From NCBI RefSeq assembly GCF_013042245.1, contig NZ_JABDQL010000055.1, forward strand, positions 1 through 34,008: a DNA stretch of 34,008 bases, in the 5' to 3' direction. The stretch's first letter is position 1. Each line of letters begins with the position of its first letter. A program made the translations under genes and the position numbers. The notes below the pieces were generated by a model. It saw only the letters and a program-made list of their open reading frames with translations. It did no database searches and was not told the origin of the DNA. This DNA comes from Winogradskyella sp. GTDB taxonomy: Bacteria; Bacteroidota; Bacteroidia; Flavobacteriales; Flavobacteriaceae. Below are positions 8,307-16,853 of this stretch, piece after piece.

Positions 8307-9560
8307 CTAATTTGAAATTGATTGCGAAACAATATAAGCACTTGTCCACGCATTCTGAAAATTAAAACCACCCGTTACGGCATCTACATTTATAACTTCG
8401 CCTGCAAAATATAAATTGGGAATGCGTTTACTTTCAAAAGTTTTGAAGTTTATCTCTCTTAAATCTACACCACCTGCTGTTACAAATTCTTCCTTAAATA
8501 TACTTTTTCCTGTAACTTGAAATACTGCATTGGTTAATTGGTTTGCAAGTGCTTCGAGTTGTATTTTATTTAACTCTGCCCAACGGTATGTTTCTTCAAT
8601 TTCTGAAGCTAAAACTAACTTTTTCCACAAACGTTTTGGTAATTCAAACTGAGTGCTGTTGTAAACTGTTTTCTTTGCTGAGTCTAGTTTTAAAAACTTT
8701 AAATTATTTAAGCAATCTTCAAAATGTTGGCGAATAAAATTGATGCTTATCTCAAAATTATAATTCAGTTTTGCTAATTCTACAGCACCAAAGGCAGAAA
8801 GTTTTAAAATCGACGGCGCGCTCATACCTACATGAGTGATTAAAAGTGGCCCGTCAGATTCTAAATTTGAACCAAGTACTTTTACTTCGACATGTTTTTC
8901 AACAACACCTGGAATATCCTTAATCCTCTCATCTTTAATATCAAACGTAAATAATGATGGCACAGGCGGTATTATTGTATGGCCTAAGTCTGACAATAGA
9001 TTCCAAATTTTAGGATTACTTCCTGTTGCAATAACAACTTTTTTACAGAACAAATTCCCTTGATTGGTTTCGATTTTGAAATGATTCTCCTTTTGAGATA
9101 TTTCAACAAGCTCAGTATGACAATCTTTTATTGATTTCACAGAATGGTTATAAAGTACCTCAACATCATATTTTTTTGCTTCATTTAAAAAACAATCGAT
9201 AATGGTCTGTGAGGAATTAGAGACTGGAAACATACGACCGTCATCTTCAATTTTAAGTTCAATTCCTCGTTCTTCAAACCAGGCAATAGTATCACCTGTC
9301 ATAAACGTGTGAAACGGTCCAAGAAGTTCTTTTTTACCTCTTGGATAATTACCTATAAGTTCTGAAGGTATAAACTCGGCATGTGTGACGTTACAACGTC
9401 CGCCACCAGAAATCTTCACTTTTTGCAAGCCTGTTTTTCCTCTTTCTAGGATAGCAATATTAAGATTGTTGTTGTTTTTAGCAATATTAATAGCTGCAAA
9501 AAATCCAGCGGCACCACCGCCAATAACTATAATATCTAAATCTGTCTTAAAATTGCTCAA
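8307..9560 (-). CDS. NAD(P)/FAD-dependent oxidoreductase, HI0933/YhiN type
   Basis: A 417-residue flavoprotein of the HI0933-like family. The N-terminal Rossmann dinucleotide motif reads IVIGGGAAGFFAAI (about 11-24), followed by the family-specific KVKISGGGRCNVTHAEF (about 47-63). The C-terminal FAD-contact segment is VTAGGVDLREINFKTFESK followed by NLYFAGEVINVDAVTGGFNFQ. The substrate of these proteins is generally unknown; a relative (BaiN) acts on bile acid intermediates, which does not transfer here. The apparent start is TTG at 9560-9558, since no ATG precedes the FAD motif. It heads the operon with DUF4174 and DUF1697. It is one of several redox genes here with no visible link to heme. 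Confidence 0.88.
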   Translation of the reverse strand: MSNFKTDLDIIVIGGGAAGFFAAINIAKNNNNLNIAILERGKTGLQKVKISGGGRCNVTHAEFIPSELIGNYPRGKKELLGPFHTFMTGDTIAWFEERGIELKIEDDGRMFPVSNSSQTIIDCFLNEAKKYDVEVLYNHSVKSIKDCHTELVEISQKENHFKIETNQGNLFCKKVVIATGSNPKIWNLLSDLGHTIIPPVPSLFTFDIKDERIKDIPGVVEKHVEVKVLGSNLESDGPLLITHVGMSAPSILKLSAFGAVELAKLNYNFEISINFIRQHFEDCLNNLKFLKLDSAKKTVYNSTQFELPKRLWKKLVLASEIEETYRWAELNKIQLEALANQLTNAVFQVTGKSIFKEEFVTAGGVDLREINFKTFESKRIPNLYFAGEVINVDAVTGGFNFQNAWTSAYIVSQSISN

Positions 9561-9685
9561 AAATTTACGGTCTTAACATTATCGCTGTAAATTTAGGGTT
9601 TTAAAAACTGATACTTTAATGCGAAAACTTTTTTAAATTCTTACAATTCTAACTTATGGCTGCGACACAGGTGACCTTAAAGTTA

Positions 9686-10058
9686 TTATGGACTTACCCA
9701 TTCCCCTAACAACCGCCGTGTCAAAATATCCATCGCTTCCTGAGAAATATCTATTGGCACATACTTAAAATTGACTTTCTTGTTGACCAAATATTCTAAC
9801 AGTTTAAAGGTTTTAAAACCATCTCCAGTGCCTAACTCTAGGAAATTAAAAGGTTCAGAAAACTGTAATGCTTCATATATGTGTTTGGATTGTATCGATA
9901 GAATTTCGGACTCAGATTCTGTCAGATAATATTAGGGCATATTCATGATTTCCTGAAAAATCCGACTCCCATTATCATCATAAAAATATTTTGAAGACAA
10001 GTACTTTTTTTTTAGCTGTGAGTCCAGCGAGTACATCTTTTGCAAAGGTATCTATCAT
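9686..10058 (-). pseudogene. egtD-like histidine methyltransferase remnant (N-terminal part)
   Basis: From the ATG at 10058-10056 the frame reads MIDTFAKDVLAGLTAKK. An extra A in a run of nine (plus strand 10005-10013) shifts the frame. After correction it continues KYFYDDNGSRIFQEIMNMP, then a TAA at 9934-9932 where the family has Glu (P-E-Y-Y-L-T). It resumes YYLTESESEILSIQSKHIYE, FNFLELGTGDGFKTFKLLEY (the SAM-binding GTGDG loop) and YVPIDISQEAMDIL before ending in two stops at about 9683-9688. The match is to EgtD, which trimethylates histidine in ergothioneine synthesis. Only about 130 of roughly 320 residues remain. With one indel, one nonsense change and the missing C-terminus, it is certainly inactive. 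Confidence 0.82.
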
Positions 10059-10059
10059 T

Positions 10060-10140
10060 CTATTTTGCTAATCTTATTCCAGAGAATTGCCATCTGGTTT
10101 CAGCTGAAAAAAGTTTCTGTAAGTTGGTCTACTGTGATTG
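10060..10140 (-). pseudogene. egtB-like C-terminal remnant
   Basis: On the minus strand one frame reads LFSAETRWQFSGIRLAK followed by TAG at 10062-10060. This is the characteristic C-terminus of EgtB, the formylglycine-enzyme-fold iron protein of ergothioneine synthesis, where FF..RWQFSGIRLA closes the protein. The stop lies one base before the egtD-like ATG, the spacing of a real egtB-egtD operon. Upstream of about 10113 the frame is lost in a T-rich stretch, and by about 10150 the sequence becomes IS200-type tnpA. So only the last 17 to 25 residues survive. The short length limits confidence; the adjoining egtD remnant supports it. Confidence 0.65.
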
Positions 10141-10387
10141 GATTGTCTAATTTTGTGATACTATAAGAAGGATCGCTTTGAATCAAAAAATGAACGTGGT
10201 TTTTGTCCGTTCCTATTTCTAAAAAATTAACTTCATAACGTTTTTCTATATCATCACATATTTCAACTATAACTTTGTCGACTGAATCGGTTATAACAAC
10301 CCGTCGATATTTTGCACTGCTCACAAAATGATATAGTAAAACTGTAACAGTATGACTTTTATGGATATATTTACTATTCTGTGACAT
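10100..10387 (-). mobile_element. tnpA: IS200/IS605-family TnpA, 3'-truncated
   Basis: The first ~80 of 95 residues match the single-stranded-DNA transposase TnpA of IS200/IS605 elements: YHFVSSAKYRRVVI, then the HUH-type metal-binding motif in TDKNHVHFLIQSDPSYSITK. Intact TnpA has about 130-155 residues and a catalytic tyrosine in a C-terminal helix. Here the sequence departs after SITKL and runs into egtB-like DNA, so the tyrosine helix is gone and the protein cannot transpose. The ATG at 10387-10385 lies in the loop of a long inverted repeat. The element sits in the same orientation inside a broken radical SAM gene, whose 5' part remains upstream. Confidence 0.85.
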
Positions 10388-10405
10388 CGAGTCACAAAAT
10401 AGTAA
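10371..10405. repeat. Inverted repeat around the tnpA start codon
   Basis: Arms of 15 bases, 10371-10385 and 10391-10405, pair with one mismatch around a 5-base loop (ATCGA on the plus strand). In the tnpA mRNA the AU of the AUG would lie in the loop and the G at the stem edge. IS200 transposase mRNA is known to be repressed by a 5' stem-loop, so a similar role is plausible here, though this copy is dead. Confidence 0.6.
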
Positions 10406-10408
10406 TAA

Positions 10409-10699
10409 TTAACGAGGCAAGCCTCGAGGTATTAAACCTGAAAGCGAATAAATGCAACCATGCTCACAACCTTGATATATATTCATAGAATATACCATAC
10501 CAACATCTGGGCTTGTAACTTTATTGACAATAGTTTTAGGAAACACATTGAGATATTGCGTTTTGTTTTTGCCTGTAACTTCGCCCTCTTTCCTACAATA
10601 TTCTAAAAAATCGTCAGGCATTTCGTAAGACAACTCAAAAAATCGATTGTGAATATTACGTTGCGCACCGCGACCTTTTATAATAGATATATTGCTCAT
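10409..10699 (-). pseudogene. PA0069-family radical SAM protein, N-terminal fragment cut by IS insertion
   Basis: The 96-residue frame begins as PA0069-family radical SAM proteins do: IKGRGAQRNIHNRFFELSYE, then TQYLNVFPKTIVNKVTSPDV and the cluster motif start YQGCEHGCIY. In the family the next residue is the third Cys of CxxxCxxC, followed by YARNSHEYWG. Here the match stops at that point (about 10447) and the frame runs SLSGLIPRGLPR to a stop. The new sequence is the end of the IS200-type element. The third iron-sulfur ligand and the remaining ~250 residues are gone, so no enzyme is made. No downstream half is seen beyond the element. Confidence 0.85.
10413..10426. repeat. Subterminal hairpin of the IS200/IS605 left end
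   Basis: CGAGGC-AA-GCCTCG is a perfect 6-bp stem with a 2-base loop lying between tnpA and the breakpoint in the radical SAM gene (near 10447). IS200/IS605 elements carry subterminal hairpins recognised by TnpA, and this is the expected place for the left-end one. It is also more GC-rich than its surroundings. Confidence 0.5.
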
Positions 10700-10812
10700 A
10701 CTAATTTAAAAAAATCTGTAAATGGACTTCTAAAATTAGATGTAATTTTATCTTAATACTGTTAATTACTCAAAAGGTTTTGAACAAATTTTGTAGGAAG
10801 AGTTATGTTATT
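10700..10812. other. Intergenic spacer without a recognised feature
   Basis: This 113-bp AT-rich spacer separates the crotonase gene from the broken radical SAM gene on the same strand. I see no clear promoter box, terminator or small gene in it. Confidence 0.4.
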
Positions 10813-11595
10813 TTATCTACCTGGAAAATCCGCTTTACGTTTCTCCAAAAAGGCAGTTGTGCCTTCTATAAAATCTTCGGTACCAAAACAGTTACCAAAA
10901 GCTACTATTTCGGCTTGGTAGCCATCGACGCCATCTTTGTAATTTGCATTTACTGCAGCAATTGCTTCTGCAATAGCTACTGATGAATTTCGCATAATTT
11001 TATTAGCTATTTTTTCAGCTAAAGGTAAAAGTTCTTCTTGCTCTACCACATGATTTACCAATCCATAGTTTAAAGCTTGATTGGCATCAATCATACCTGC
11101 GGTCATAACCATCTCCATAGCGCGACCTTTACCGACTAATTGCGGCAAACGTTGTGTGCCTCCATAGCCGGGAATAACACCTAAAGAGACTTCTGGTAAG
11201 CCCATTTTTGCATTGCTGCTCGCCACTCTAAAATGACAAGCCATAGCTAATTCTAAACCGCCGCCTAATGCAAAACCATTTACAGCAGCAATGGCTGGTG
11301 TACTTAAATTTTCTACAAAATCAAATAATAATTCTTGTCCTTTTGCTGCGAGTTTTCCACCTTCTTCGACATTAAAATCTGCAAATTCACTAATGTCAGC
11401 ACCTGCTACAAAAGCTTTTTCGCCGCTTCCTGTAACGATAATGACTTTGGTGTCTATAGATTGGTTAGCTTCATAAAATGCGTCGTGTAGTTCTTGAATT
11501 GTGTCACGGTTTAAAGCATTTAATTTACTTGGACGGTTAATAGTAATGGTGGTGATTCCGTTTTCGGTAGTTGAGAGTATGTTATTGTAGTTCAT
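10813..11595 (-). CDS. Enoyl-CoA hydratase/isomerase family protein (crotonase)
   Basis: A 260-residue crotonase-fold enzyme, typical in length. The oxyanion-hole segments are AFVAGADISEF (61-71) and FALGGGLELAMAC (108-120). Both glutamates used by enoyl-CoA hydratases are present: E115 in GGGLELAMAC and E135 in GLPEVSLGVIPGYGGTQRL. It should therefore hydrate trans-2-enoyl-CoA thioesters, as in beta-oxidation or short-chain acyl-CoA metabolism; the exact chain length cannot be read from sequence. It lies 51 bp downstream of the histidine kinase gene on the same strand and may share its transcript. Its normal partners (thiolase, hydroxyacyl-CoA dehydrogenase) are not in this window. Confidence 0.9.
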   Translation of the reverse strand: MNYNNILSTTENGITTITINRPSKLNALNRDTIQELHDAFYEANQSIDTKVIIVTGSGEKAFVAGADISEFADFNVEEGGKLAAKGQELLFDFVENLSTPAIAAVNGFALGGGLELAMACHFRVASSNAKMGLPEVSLGVIPGYGGTQRLPQLVGKGRAMEMVMTAGMIDANQALNYGLVNHVVEQEELLPLAEKIANKIMRNSSVAIAEAIAAVNANYKDGVDGYQAEIVAFGNCFGTEDFIEGTTAFLEKRKADFPGR

Positions 11596-11646
11596 GTATT
11601 AAATTTATAAGGATTCTAAATCAGGTTCAGAATTGCAATGTTTTTA

Positions 11647-13101
11647 TTATTTCTTTGGAAACGCTACTGTAAAGATAGTACCTTTTCCATATTCAGATGT
11701 AAAATTAATAGTTCCGTTATAAGTTTCTACTATTTTTTTAACCATCGCTAAGCCGAGTCCCATTCCACTTGTCTTAGTTGTAAATTTTGGCTCAAAAACC
11801 TTATGTTTATTATCCTCACTTATACCCAATCCATTATCTTCGACAGTAATATTAACATTAACTTCATCGGTATATACGCGAACTTCTATTCTTGGATTTT
11901 CAGCATCTTCGGGAATAGCTTGTATTCCGTTTTTTACCAAATTAGTTACAACACGAATGAGTTGTGTTCTGTCAAAATTGGCAATAATTTCTTTTTCCTG
12001 AGGGATGAAATGAATGTAATTTTCATTAAAAATATCTAAAGCCAATTTCACCACATGTACCACGTCAAGTTCTTCTTTTTGTTGTGCAGGCATTTTTGCA
12101 AAGTTTGAAAATGCCGAAGCTATAGAACTCATGGTGTCTATCTGCTGAATCAATGTATTGCTATATTCTGATACTTTTTGTTGAATATTTTCATCCTCAG
12201 GGTCAAATTTTCTTTGAAAACTTTGCACACTTAGGCGCATTGGTGTTAGTGGATTTTTAATTTCATGCGCTACTTGTTTTGCCATTTCACGCCACGCCTG
12301 TTCACGTTCGCTTGTTGCTAATTGCACCGCAGATTCTTCAAGCTCATCAATCATACTATTGTAAGACTTTACAAGTGTTTCAATTTCTGCACCTGAAGAT
12401 TCGATTTCTATTTTTTTATTTCGCTTTTCAAGTCTAATTTCATTCAGCTTATCACTGATACTTTTTAGTGATTGCGTAATGTATTTTGAAATAAAATATG
12501 CCAGTACAATGGCAGCCAATATCATAACGAGATAAGCATAACCTAGACGTACTAAAAATTCATTGAGCTCTCTATTAAAGATGTCATCATCTTCTAAATA
12601 CGGTATATTTAGAATAGCAATGTTCTTAAATTTTTCATCTGTAATATAGGAATATGATGATTGAAAAACCTTTCCGTTAGTTTCATTCTTTAATACATAA
12701 CGATGCTCTGCAGTATTTGATAATTGATTTAAAATTTCGGCACTTAAACACTCATTAACTGTATTTATTTGTAATGCCGCTTTTGAGGATTTAAGCAATT
12801 CTCCTTCTAAATCATATAAGTTAATCTGTAATCCATGAACATGAGCAATATTGAAAATCTCTTTTTGGAAAATATAAGGCAGTTTCTCTGGAATAACAGG
12901 GAAAGAAGTTTTGTCAATGACCAAATCTATACTTCGTCTTATCGCAGCTTCTTTACGTTCCAGTCTATCAGCATGGTATTCTCTAGCCTCTTCATTGTAT
13001 TGGTGTATGGTTACAGCACCAATTAAAACTGAAGCTAACAATACCAAAAGTATCATGGCTATGAATATACGCGAACGAAGAGATAGTTTTTTTAACGCCA
13101 T
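11647..13101 (-). CDS. NtrY-like membrane sensor histidine kinase
   Basis: A 484-residue sensor kinase. It has a first membrane helix at about residues 11-31, an extracytoplasmic sensor of about 150 residues, a second helix at about 187-205, a HAMP linker, then the kinase core. The phosphoacceptor is H279 in QVAHEIKNPLTPMRLSVQ, a sequence characteristic of NtrY-type kinases. The ATPase domain has the N box around N391 (NLVKNGIQAI), G1 box EDNGLGI (421-427) and G2 box SGMGLGLAMV (445-454). It should autophosphorylate in response to a periplasmic or membrane signal. No response regulator lies beside it, so its partner is encoded elsewhere. It could be co-transcribed with the crotonase gene downstream. 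Confidence 0.92.
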   Translation of the reverse strand: MALKKLSLRSRIFIAMILLVLLASVLIGAVTIHQYNEEAREYHADRLERKEAAIRRSIDLVIDKTSFPVIPEKLPYIFQKEIFNIAHVHGLQINLYDLEGELLKSSKAALQINTVNECLSAEILNQLSNTAEHRYVLKNETNGKVFQSSYSYITDEKFKNIAILNIPYLEDDDIFNRELNEFLVRLGYAYLVMILAAIVLAYFISKYITQSLKSISDKLNEIRLEKRNKKIEIESSGAEIETLVKSYNSMIDELEESAVQLATSEREQAWREMAKQVAHEIKNPLTPMRLSVQSFQRKFDPEDENIQQKVSEYSNTLIQQIDTMSSIASAFSNFAKMPAQQKEELDVVHVVKLALDIFNENYIHFIPQEKEIIANFDRTQLIRVVTNLVKNGIQAIPEDAENPRIEVRVYTDEVNVNITVEDNGLGISEDNKHKVFEPKFTTKTSGMGLGLAMVKKIVETYNGTINFTSEYGKGTIFTVAFPKK

Positions 13102-13144
13102 AAAGATTTTTAAATTCTTCTAAATATAGCAATAATCACGCCAA

Positions 13145-13708
13145 CTAAGCATTAGGATTTTTAGCTCTTATATTTTTATAAATTTTAAATCCTAACATAA
13201 TTAGAATCCCCAAAACTATGATACCAATAACTCCAAAAATCCAATTTAGACTGTTTTTTAGTACAACTAAAAATACGACTACAAAGAGAACAAAAGTGGC
13301 TCCCTCATTCCAAATACGCATAAAACTTGAAGATTTTTTTACAACATCTTTTTGAAGTTGTTTATAATAAACATGTGTTTGTATTTGGTAAATAATCAAT
13401 AGCAATACAAAACCTAATTTTATTTGCATCCAAGAATCTGTTAAGTAAAACAGTCTCGGTATAATCAACAAAACACCAAATAATATTGCCAAAATACTGG
13501 ATGGCCAAGTGATTATAAACCACAGGCGTTTTGCCATAAGTTTTAATTGAGCACCTAAAATCTCTTTATCTGGAGATGGTTTATGATAAGCCTCAATTTG
13601 GTAAACAAACAATCTTGGTATATAAAATAATCCTGCAAACCAAGTCACTACAAAAATGATGTGTAACGATTTGAAGTAGTAGTAGTATTCTGCTAAAAAA
13701 TCTGTCAT
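13145..13708 (-). CDS. hemJ: Protoporphyrinogen IX oxidase HemJ
   Basis: This 187-residue protein has four or five membrane helices and matches HemJ, the membrane enzyme that oxidises protoporphyrinogen IX to protoporphyrin IX. The signature near the start is FKSLHIIFVVTWFAGLFYIP followed by RLFVYQIEA, containing the conserved His (H16) and Arg. The conserved Lys is K97 in WMQIKLGFVLLL. The late helix segment WNEGATFVLFVVVFLVVLKN also fits the family. It is the only candidate in this window for the step between HemF and HemH; hemG and hemY are absent. Its ATG overlaps the stop of the BNR protein gene by one base (TAATG). A generic CopD-like label is the alternative, but the motifs favour HemJ. 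Confidence 0.85.
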   Translation of the reverse strand: MTDFLAEYYYYFKSLHIIFVVTWFAGLFYIPRLFVYQIEAYHKPSPDKEILGAQLKLMAKRLWFIITWPSSILAILFGVLLIIPRLFYLTDSWMQIKLGFVLLLIIYQIQTHVYYKQLQKDVVKKSSSFMRIWNEGATFVLFVVVFLVVLKNSLNWIFGVIGIIVLGILIMLGFKIYKNIRAKNPNA

Positions 13709-16700
13709 TAATCCTCAACGAATAAATAATTCAACTGTTTTGAGTTGAAAGCTACATTAAAGGCTTTTACCTCATCACTTAAAATAGTATTAAAGGCTGA
13801 AAGTTCTTTTTCTATCTTGTCTGTTAGTTCATTTTTAACCGCCATATCTTGTGCCGTTGGAGCAAAATCTCCCATACGAACTAATGAATTTAAATGGCCT
13901 AATTTATTGGTCAAACGAATTGGAAAATTTAATGGGTCTTGTCCACTTTGGTTTTTGGTTTGATACAAAGCTTTTTCTATATTCACTAGTTTTTCTTGCA
14001 ACTCTTTAGCTTTACCAACCAGCTCTTTTACGTTTTTATCGTCTTTATACTGCTTAGTAAATGCACTTAACTGCTTATTGATATTTCTAATTTTCTTGAT
14101 AGACTTGTGTGCTTTATCCATTGTGTTATTAACACCTTCAATAAACGCAAATTGTTGTTCCATATCTGACAATGTGCTTTCTGCTCTTGGGTCAGTTAAA
14201 ATTGTGAATAATTGCGATTGCTCATCATCGTTAACTTTTAAACTAACCTTATAAGTTCCTGGTATTGCTCTTGGTCCATCTAAACTCGCCCACCACAAAA
14301 TCATACCTGGCAAACGCTCTGCTCCATCATAAGTCATATTCCATACAAATTGATTTGCACCTTTTTTTACAGACAGCTTATTCTTTTTGTCTTTGTTTGA
14401 ATAGGTTTTAATCGTATCTCCTTTTTTATCGAAATACGTTAACGACACTTTATCATCATCTTCTAAGTCTTTCAAATTAAAATACGTAATAACTCCATTT
14501 GGATGGTTTGTTCCGGCAGTTTTACTCCCACTTCTACTTCCGCCTCTCATCCGATAGGTGTCCTTAGGTTTGAATAAGAAGTTACCTTTCAAGTCTGCAT
14601 TATATAATTGATGAATTACAGACAAATCGTCTATAATCCATAGGCTTCGCCCCTGTGTTGCCACAATTAAATTATTGTCTTTTATGGTTAAATCCGTAAT
14701 AGGCACAATTGGAAGATTTAACTGAAATGGTTTCCAGTTTTTACCGTCATTGAATGATATATACATTCCAGTTTCTGTACCTGCATATAATAGGCCTTTG
14801 CGCTTTGGATCTTCTCGAAGTACTCTTGTAAAGTGTTCTTCATTAATTCCGTTGGTGATTTTTGTCCAGCTTTTGCCATAATCTGTAGTTTTGTATAAAT
14901 ACGGTGCAAAATCTCCTGTTTTGTATTTAGTTCCGGCAACGTAACATGTACCCTCATCAAATGCACTTGGCTCTATGCTGTTGATCATCATCCAATAAGG
15001 CATGCCTTTCGGTGTGACATTATTCCAGTTTTTACCGCCATCTTTTGATACATGTACTAAACCATCATCGCTTCCAACCCAAATTAAACCTTCTTTTAAT
15101 GGTGATTCTTGAGCTGCAAAAATGGTACAGTAATACTCAACTGAGGTGTTGTCCTGTGTGATTGGACCACCTGAAGATTTTAGTTTTTCGGGGTCATTTC
15201 TTGTTAAATCTGGACTTATAATATCCCAAGATTGTCCTTCGTTTTCAGTAACATGCACGTGTTGTGAAAACGTGTACATTCTGTCGGGATTATGCTTAGA
15301 AAAAATAATTGGAAAATTCCACTGAAAACGGTATTTCATACCTTCAGCGCCATGCCCCATTGGATTATCTGGCCATACGTTTATTGCTCTAGTTGTTCCT
15401 GTTCTATGATTTTTTCGGGTTAAAAAGCCGTCGTAGCTTCCACCATAAACAATATCGTTGTCTTCTTCTGGATCTACAGCAATATGCGCCGACTCTCCAC
15501 CTGCTGTACTTTCCCAGTCGTCTTCAGTGATGGCTCTTCCATCTGTTCTGTGTGGAATTCTTACTGTAGAATTGTCTTGCTGTGCTGCGTAGATTCTATA
15601 CGGAAATGCGTTATCTGTAGTTACACGATAAAATTGTGATGTAGGTTGATTGTAATAGGTGCTCCATGTTTCTCCACCATCATAAGTGACTTGCGCACCG
15701 CCATCGTCTCCAATAATGATACGATTTGGGTCTTCTGGTGCAATCCATAAATCGTGATGGTCTCCATGAGGTGCCCGATAATTACCAAATGTTCTTCCGC
15801 CATCAGTACTTTTGTGATAGCTTACATTAAGTACATAAACAGTATTAATGTCTTTTGTGTCGGCATAAACACGTGTGTAATACCATGCACGTTGACGTAA
15901 TTTTCGTTCGCTATTAACTTGTATCCATGTTTCGCCACCATCATCACTGCGGTATAGACCACCTTTGTCCTTATTTTCAATAATAGCCCAAACACGTTGA
16001 TTGTTTAATGGTGAAACGGTTACTCCGATAATACCAAGTGTACCTTCAGGAAAACCTTTCATTTTAGAAATTTCTGTCCAAGTCTCACCACTATCAGTGC
16101 TTTTCCATAGTGCAGAACCATCACCTCCAGAATTTAAGCTGTAAGGTGTACGATTAATTCTCCATGTTGAAGCATATAAAATTCTTGGATTTGTTGGATC
16201 CATTATTAAATCTACAACACCAGCATTAGCGTTAGCAAACAAGGTTTTTTTCCATGTTTTTCCGCCGTCAATACTTTTGTAAACACCACGCTCTTCAGTT
16301 GGTTTGTATAGATTACCCATAACACCTGCAAATACGATATTGTGATTTGTTGGATGGATGGCTATACGCGGAATATGACGTGATTTTGGTAAACCTGAAG
16401 CTTTCCAAGTTTTACCAGCATCAACCGTTTTCCACATACCGTAACCTGAGGATACATTTCCTCTAACTGTCTTTTCTCCACCACCAGCGTAAATCACATT
16501 TGGGTCACTTTTAGATACCGCTATGGCACCAATACTCCCACCAAAATAACCATCAGAAATATTTTCCCATTGACGACCACCATTTGTTGTTTTCCAAATT
16601 CCACCACCTGTTGCTCCAAAATAATAGAGATTCGGTTGATTAGGCACACCTGTTACAGCGGCACTTCGTCCGCCACGAAAAGGACCAACAAGTCTATACT

Positions 16701-16797
16701 CTAATCCTGAGTAATGAGATTCGTCAAAATTTTGAGATTCAACATTTAAACTAAAAAACAATAGCAAAACTGCTACTAATAAAGTTGATAATCGCAT
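13708..16797 (-). CDS. Secreted BNR/VPS10 (sortilin)-like repeat protein
   Basis: A 1029-residue exported protein with a signal peptide (MRLSTLLVAVLLLFFSLNVE, then SQN). Residues of about 25-740 form a double beta-propeller-like region with at least eleven Asp-box (BNR) repeats, such as KTTNGGRQWEN, KSIDGGKTWKK, KSTDSGETWTE, RSDDGGETWIQ and VSKDGGKNWNN. This is the architecture of sortilin/VPS10-like proteins labelled as glycosyl hydrolases in Bacteroidota. Sialidase catalytic residues are not evident, so enzymatic activity is doubtful. The last ~150 residues are helical, charged and probably coiled coil. No C-terminal sorting domain of the type IX system is visible. The hemJ start overlaps its stop. 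A role in envelope protein binding or turnover is only a guess. Confidence 0.88.
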   Translation of the reverse strand: MRLSTLLVAVLLLFFSLNVESQNFDESHYSGLEYRLVGPFRGGRSAAVTGVPNQPNLYYFGATGGGIWKTTNGGRQWENISDGYFGGSIGAIAVSKSDPNVIYAGGGEKTVRGNVSSGYGMWKTVDAGKTWKASGLPKSRHIPRIAIHPTNHNIVFAGVMGNLYKPTEERGVYKSIDGGKTWKKTLFANANAGVVDLIMDPTNPRILYASTWRINRTPYSLNSGGDGSALWKSTDSGETWTEISKMKGFPEGTLGIIGVTVSPLNNQRVWAIIENKDKGGLYRSDDGGETWIQVNSERKLRQRAWYYTRVYADTKDINTVYVLNVSYHKSTDGGRTFGNYRAPHGDHHDLWIAPEDPNRIIIGDDGGAQVTYDGGETWSTYYNQPTSQFYRVTTDNAFPYRIYAAQQDNSTVRIPHRTDGRAITEDDWESTAGGESAHIAVDPEEDNDIVYGGSYDGFLTRKNHRTGTTRAINVWPDNPMGHGAEGMKYRFQWNFPIIFSKHNPDRMYTFSQHVHVTENEGQSWDIISPDLTRNDPEKLKSSGGPITQDNTSVEYYCTIFAAQESPLKEGLIWVGSDDGLVHVSKDGGKNWNNVTPKGMPYWMMINSIEPSAFDEGTCYVAGTKYKTGDFAPYLYKTTDYGKSWTKITNGINEEHFTRVLREDPKRKGLLYAGTETGMYISFNDGKNWKPFQLNLPIVPITDLTIKDNNLIVATQGRSLWIIDDLSVIHQLYNADLKGNFLFKPKDTYRMRGGSRSGSKTAGTNHPNGVITYFNLKDLEDDDKVSLTYFDKKGDTIKTYSNKDKKNKLSVKKGANQFVWNMTYDGAERLPGMILWWASLDGPRAIPGTYKVSLKVNDDEQSQLFTILTDPRAESTLSDMEQQFAFIEGVNNTMDKAHKSIKKIRNINKQLSAFTKQYKDDKNVKELVGKAKELQEKLVNIEKALYQTKNQSGQDPLNFPIRLTNKLGHLNSLVRMGDFAPTAQDMAVKNELTDKIEKELSAFNTILSDEVKAFNVAFNSKQLNYLFVED

Positions 16798-16853
16798 GGG
16801 TAGTTATAAATTAGTTTTAGAAACCTAAAAATAAAGAATAAATATTAGAAGAT

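Noticed and set aside
14718-14966. Alternative frames of 82 and 60 codons inside the BNR protein gene
   Set aside because: They are out-of-frame readings of the repeated Asp-box region, with no start context or recognisable product.
13708-16797. Calling the BNR protein a sialidase
   Set aside because: Asp-box repeats alone do not indicate sialidase activity; the FRIP motif and arginine triad were not found.
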